A program made the position numbers and the translations under genes. A stretch of 8,631 nucleotides of DNA from an uncultured Lachnobacterium sp. (GTDB lineage Bacteria > Bacillota > Clostridia > Lachnospirales > Lachnospiraceae): the NCBI GenBank assembly GCA_945971355.1, contig CAMFPD010000084.1:1-8631 (forward strand), read 5' to 3'. This document shows, one piece after another, positions 5,687 to 8,631 of this stretch (position 1 is the stretch's first letter; every line of letters starts with the position of its first letter). Under the pieces are notes generated by a model. It was given only the letters and a program-made list of their open reading frames with translations, was not told where the DNA came from and ran no database searches.

Positions 5687-7735
5687 CTATTGACTTATTA
5701 CTTTCTTTCCAGTTATATGATTATTCATTACTATCATATCAAGAACCGTAGCACCATCACCTCTTCTATTGGCATCTGCCGCTTCAAGGTACTCATTTGT
5801 TAATGAACCACTACCTATAATATGTCTGTTCATCTTTATCATATCCAGAACACTTACAGTTCCATCTCCATTCACGTCTCCGTAGATTACCACCTTTACG
5901 GCAGCGACCTGATTTCCGCTTCCATCATATGCTGCAACAATATTTCCTGTAGCGACAGTTCCAGTTTTTTCATTTCCTGATGCATCGAGAAGTTTTAATG
6001 TATATGACGATGACAAACTGCTCATAAATGCGCCTGCATCTGTTCCCGGCTGAACTCCGGTGATATATGTTCCAACAGAATATACTGAGGATGTAATACC
6101 AGCACTTCCATCAACAACGCTGCCTCCCGACACTCCCTGTTCTAACCTTGAAACAGTTATAGTATATGTTCTAGGCGAACCACTCTGTGATTTGCATACA
6201 ACCTGAATAGTGTTTGTACCTACATTCAGATTATAAGTTCCTGTTCCCGAAACTGTGGAAGTCCCAACAATAGGCGTTGCAGAAACAATTATACTACTTA
6301 CTGAATTATCAACAACTACAGAATAGCTCTCTCTTGTAGCATCAAAGCCTGGTGTGAGTGGTAATCCTGATATTGCAAGAGAACTCAAATAGTTGTTTGG
6401 ATTTCCTGATATTGTAAACGAGCATGCTTTTTCCGGCATATTTGCATATACAGGAATAACAAAATTGAATGCCTGATTCTTGTCCGTATACCCTTTTCCT
6501 ACTGACTGTCCCTCAGATATGGCACCTGATACATTGCTCATATACTGATGAGTTCCAATTGCAGCTTCACTAGATACATTAAACTTTTCCAAATATATTG
6601 TATTCTGACCTCTATCTATATAATCGCTTTTTACCTTATTTGCCCCGCCTAATATAGAAAGATATCTAGAAGACCATTCCTGATTCTTGGCATAAGTCAA
6701 CCCTCTTCTATATATTGCATCTTCCGTCGAACCATAGGCATTAAAATTAAAGAAATTGTAGTATCCTTCAAATCCAGCATATGTACCGGAAATCAAAGGG
6801 CTGATTCCATCTATTCCCTGTTCCTGCTTTATCTTTGATGCGATATGGTATGAGCTTACTCCAGATGTCTGCGCTATTCCATATATGGAACTGGCATAAT
6901 CAATACTTTCATTGCTATAATCCTGTGTTCCCTCCATAAAGGTTCCCGCAACAATACTCTGCACTCCTGCTAAGGACTGGTTCGGATTATATGAAATATT
7001 CTCAAACATATAAATGCTTGTCTCATTCAGGAAATTACGTGGGTCCATACAGTACGCAAGGTAATCTCTGCCCACAGCAACCCAGCCAGTCTCATATTCT
7101 GTCCATTTGTTAGTATACAGATTATATGCTCCAGAATTTGTAGATTTCTTAGCGTCGTCATCTGAAGATTGAACAAGATTAACACCATTTCTCATTTCCT
7201 TATCCAATACGGTGTTCCAATCCAACCCTGTATTTTGAGCTGTAAATGTCCAGTTGGGATATTTAGTATGTAACGCAACCAGATTCGGTATGTAGCTTTC
7301 CGGAAATCCAATGTTTCGCAGTTGCTGTGCATATGGCTCACTTAACGTCATAACACTGTATTGTGCCATCTCATCATCTGGAAGTGTGCCATTATCTGTC
7401 ACATCACCTGTTATAGACACAAAATCAGACCTAACATAACTAACACATTCCGAATTATCCTTAATCAGGTTATAACGAATCTTATACCATAACATGTTGT
7501 TGGTATCATAGGCTTCATCCAATATTGTTATTACTTTTCCATTAGCCAAATTATGTTGTATCTCATATTCTGTTCCCGGTCCTGAACGAGCAGCAACAAC
7601 TTCTCCTTCAGTGCACACTATCAGGGCTGCTTTCTCTTCATACGCATAAACCCAAGTTGGATTTACATATATTTGCCCAACCAAAAGCGAAAACATAATA
7701 ATTATAGAAAATAAAATCTTGTACTTTTTCTTCAT
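5687..7735 (-). CDS. Secreted N-acetylglucosaminidase with SH3b, cadherin-like and dockerin modules (682 aa)
   Basis: A predicted peptidoglycan hydrolase that cleaves next to N-acetylglucosamine outside the cell. Modules in order: signal peptide (about 1-31, cleavage near YAY-EE); SH3b domain (about 36-107, with RSGPGTEYEI and LWYKIRY); and a glucosaminidase domain of the GH73/LytB-like kind (about 135-385). The latter contains DPRNFLNE, ASKIKQEQG with E305 as the likely catalytic acid, and GYYNFFNFNAYG. A cadherin-like beta-sandwich (about 450-531) is followed by a Gly/Ser linker, a short extra domain (about 547-616), and a C-terminal type I dockerin (about 617-678). The first dockerin loop is canonical (D620, N622, D624, D631). 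The second (D654, N656, D660, D666) is one residue longer than usual. The ATG at 7735 is supported by TGAGGG at 7740-7745 and by a near-consensus promoter. It is the first gene of the operon. Glucosaminidase assignment is strong; the exact bond and substrate are inferred from family. Confidence 0.93.
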   Translation of the reverse strand: MKKKYKILFSIIIMFSLLVGQIYVNPTWVYAYEEKAALIVCTEGEVVAARSGPGTEYEIQHNLANGKVITILDEAYDTNNMLWYKIRYNLIKDNSECVSYVRSDFVSITGDVTDNGTLPDDEMAQYSVMTLSEPYAQQLRNIGFPESYIPNLVALHTKYPNWTFTAQNTGLDWNTVLDKEMRNGVNLVQSSDDDAKKSTNSGAYNLYTNKWTEYETGWVAVGRDYLAYCMDPRNFLNETSIYMFENISYNPNQSLAGVQSIVAGTFMEGTQDYSNESIDYASSIYGIAQTSGVSSYHIASKIKQEQGIDGISPLISGTYAGFEGYYNFFNFNAYGSTEDAIYRRGLTYAKNQEWSSRYLSILGGANKVKSDYIDRGQNTIYLEKFNVSSEAAIGTHQYMSNVSGAISEGQSVGKGYTDKNQAFNFVIPVYANMPEKACSFTISGNPNNYLSSLAISGLPLTPGFDATRESYSVVVDNSVSSIIVSATPIVGTSTVSGTGTYNLNVGTNTIQVVCKSQSGSPRTYTITVSRLEQGVSGGSVVDGSAGITSSVYSVGTYITGVQPGTDAGAFMSSLSSSYTLKLLDASGNEKTGTVATGNIVAAYDGSGNQVAAVKVVIYGDVNGDGTVSVLDMIKMNRHIIGSGSLTNEYLEAADANRRGDGATVLDMIVMNNHITGKKVISQ

Positions 7736-7774
7736 TTTTCCCTCAGTAATTAAATTGCGCAGTTACTCATAATC

Positions 7775-7803
7775 ATTATAAATAACAGCAAGTGGGCAGT
7801 CAA
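7775..7803 (-). promoter_or_regulatory. Main sigma-A type promoter of the hydrolase-clpC operon
   Basis: On the minus strand TTGACT (7803-7798) and TATAAT (7780-7775) are separated by exactly 17 bases, a nearly perfect vegetative promoter. Transcription would start near 7768, giving a leader of about 33 bases with TGAGGG ahead of the hydrolase ATG. I see no CtsR-type direct repeat (GGTCAAA twice) or CIRCE inverted repeat around it, so heat-shock control of the downstream clpC through this promoter is not evident. Confidence 0.85.
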
Positions 7804-7844
7804 CCAAATATAGTGCTCTCAACTTATATTTTATACTTTTTTTA

Positions 7845-8039
7845 TCAACATTTAGTGTTAGCAATAACAAGTGCTCCAAATATGAGTCCTGCCACACCTA
7901 CAATAAGCCCCAAAACAGTTATCATACCAAGCTTTGCAAAGGACAACCCAAACATGGCTCCTATTAATGTGACTATTCCAATTGCTCCCATAATTGCCAT
8001 AATTAAAATTGTTATAATTGTCTCCTTATCCAGTTCCAT
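7845..8039 (-). CDS. Small two-helix membrane protein of unknown function (64 aa)
   Basis: After a short charged start (MELDKE), the protein consists of two hydrophobic segments, about residues 7-31 and 37-59, joined by a short turn containing FAKLG, and ends in NTKC. Both helices are rich in Gly and Ala (GAIGIVTLIGAMFG; GLIVGVAGLIFGA), a composition that favours close helix packing or oligomers. A strong ribosome binding site, AAGGAGAT at 8044-8051, is well placed before the ATG, which is the main reason to accept this short gene. It lies just upstream of the operon promoter on the same strand, with no clear hairpin terminator between, so some read-through is possible. I do not recognise the family. 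A holin-like, bacteriocin-like or simple membrane-peptide role cannot be told apart from sequence alone. Confidence 0.7.
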   Translation of the reverse strand: MELDKETIITILIMAIMGAIGIVTLIGAMFGLSFAKLGMITVLGLIVGVAGLIFGALVIANTKC

Positions 8040-8119
8040 AATAATCTCCTTTTCAAAAATCTTCTTTCTTGTTTTCTTTTGATGAAGGGATTATCTCAAA
8101 ATATATGAGTATTAAATAG

Positions 8120-8482
8120 GACACTTTCATATTTTATTGTTACTATCTGACCGATAAATATATTTCAATTCTTGAACTTGCTGCTAATGAATACGAAAAT
8201 AATCCACCAACCAAAGATTACATGGATGGATTTAATCTTCAAAAAAGGTTGCGAGAATACCAAGATCACCATCTATACTTTCTCAAACATCCCGATATTG
8301 ACTATACGAATAACATCAGTGAACGAGAACTAAGAAAATTCAAAAGAAAACAAAAGCAAGCTGTTGTGCTCCGAAGTGATTCTGGTGGACAGCATATTTG
8401 TGATGCACTTACCATAATTGAAAACGCAAAAATGCAAAACAAAAATATATACGATGTTGTTGAAGCAGCATTTATCAAATAA
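8120..8482 (+). pseudogene. 3' remnant of an IS66-family transposase (TnpC C-terminus)
   Basis: The plus-strand frame ending at the TAA 8480-8482 encodes the C-terminal end of an IS66-type DDE transposase. It carries the hallmark NN.SER..RKFKRKQKQ block (NNISERELRKFKRKQK, with the catalytic Glu in SER), followed by VLRSDSGGQHICDALTIIENAK and a short tail. An ATG lies at 8222, but recognisable transposase-like sequence continues upstream of it in the same frame (DKYISILELAANEYENNPPT), back to an in-frame TAG at 8117-8119. Only about 120 of the roughly 450-550 residues usual for the family remain, so the gene has lost its 5' part, including the first two catalytic Asp residues, and cannot be active alone. 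No tnpA or tnpB and no convincing terminal inverted repeats are visible. It marks an old insertion and deletion event next to the operon. Confidence 0.88.
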
Positions 8483-8487
8483 TCACA

Positions 8488-8540
8488 AAAGGGTGCAGAA
8501 AAGTTTGTTACAATCTAATAACACATTCCCTGCACCCTTT
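8488..8540. terminator. Probable bidirectional intrinsic terminator
   Basis: AAAGGGTGCAG (8488-8498) and CTGCACCCTTT (8530-8540) are perfect 11-bp inverted repeats around a 31-base centre. The centre contains a further small inverted repeat, TGTTA and TAACA (8506-8510 and 8519-8523). A T-rich run follows on the plus strand (GATTTTATT) and on the minus strand (TTTTGTGATT). It sits 5 bases after the transposase remnant stop and 4 bases after the stop of the minus-strand gene entering from the right, the usual place for a shared terminator between convergent genes. The large loop makes it weaker than a compact hairpin. Confidence 0.65.
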
Positions 8541-8544
8541 GATT

Positions 8545-8631
8545 TTATTGGCTTTGGCTAATCACTGAATAGTAACCTTGACGCTCTATAATTCTCACAG
8601 TTTCTACACAAATTTCTGGAAGATCCCACAG
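8545..8631 (-). CDS. C-terminal 28 codons of an unidentified gene cut by the right edge
   Basis: Reading in from the right edge on the minus strand gives an open frame beginning LWDLPEICVETVRIIERQG, running on with YYSVISQSQ, and ending at a TAA (8547-8545). The stop is followed within a few bases by the inverted-repeat terminator, which supports a true gene end. The composition is that of an ordinary folded protein, but 28 residues are too few to assign a family. An open frame of this length could also occur by chance. Confidence 0.42.
   Translation of the reverse strand: MWDLPEICVETVRIIERQGYYSVISQSQ

Noticed and set aside
7740..7844. CtsR or CIRCE operator near the operon promoter
   Set aside because: I see no tandem GGTCAAA or the 9-base CIRCE inverted repeat; GGTTGACT there is simply part of the -35 region.
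7792..8082. 96-residue plus-strand open frame opposite the small membrane gene
   Set aside because: The minus strand has the better ribosome binding site and a sensible two-helix protein; this frame also runs through the operon promoter region.
8040..8119. Promoter for the small membrane gene in its AT-rich leader
   Set aside because: Several TATAAT-like strings occur on the minus strand but none has an acceptable -35 box at proper spacing, so no site is claimed.
8503..8519. Possible IS66 right end (TTTGTTAC followed by an 8-base potential target duplication)
   Set aside because: Only a GTAA-type terminus is shared, no matching left end or repeated target site is visible, and the segment lies in the loop of a terminator-like inverted repeat.
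1..8631. CRISPR array, tRNA, rRNA or riboswitch
   Set aside because: No spaced direct repeats, cloverleaf-like segments or conserved aptamer motifs were seen; the intergenic gaps are short and explained by promoters, ribosome binding sites and hairpins.

Overview
The window looks like a chromosomal segment from a low-GC Gram-positive Clostridia, most likely Lachnospiraceae. The assignment rests on AT-rich codon use, strong GGAGG-type ribosome binding sites, sigma-A type promoters, a ClpC ATPase next to RadA, and secreted proteins built from cadherin-like beta-sandwich and dockerin modules. The genus cannot be fixed from the sequence alone.

Layout, right to left along the minus strand. A nearly consensus promoter (7775-7803) starts a tightly packed five-gene series. 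It begins with a secreted N-acetylglucosaminidase carrying SH3b, cadherin-like and C-terminal dockerin modules (5687-7735). Next is a signal-peptide-bearing, single-pass membrane protein with Ig-like and cadherin-like ectodomains and a long, highly charged cytoplasmic tail (3697-5676). Then come clpC with a TTG start (1229-3679), a small acidic conserved protein of unknown function (770-1183), and radA, which is cut by the left edge (1-712). The first three genes are separated by only 10 and 17 bases, with each ribosome binding site filling the gap. A second good promoter straddles the clpC stop codon and should also drive the small gene and radA. A GC-rich hairpin with a U-rich tail sits directly before the radA ribosome binding site and may attenuate radA.

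Upstream of the operon is a 64-residue two-helix membrane protein on the minus strand (7845-8039). It is followed, on the plus strand, by the 3' remnant of an IS66-family transposase (about 8120-8482). A perfect 11-bp inverted repeat (8488-8540) forms a probable bidirectional terminator between this remnant and the last 28 codons of an unidentified minus-strand gene entering from the right edge.

How the parts may work together: the arrangement links peptidoglycan remodelling (hydrolase plus membrane-anchored surface protein) to intracellular protein quality control (ClpC) and DNA repair (RadA). The most interesting hypothesis is that the Ig/cohesin-like ectodomain of the membrane protein holds the dockerin-bearing hydrolase at the cell surface while its charged tail faces ClpC and other cytoplasmic partners. 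This is inference from gene order and domain content; no wholly new system is demonstrated by the sequence.
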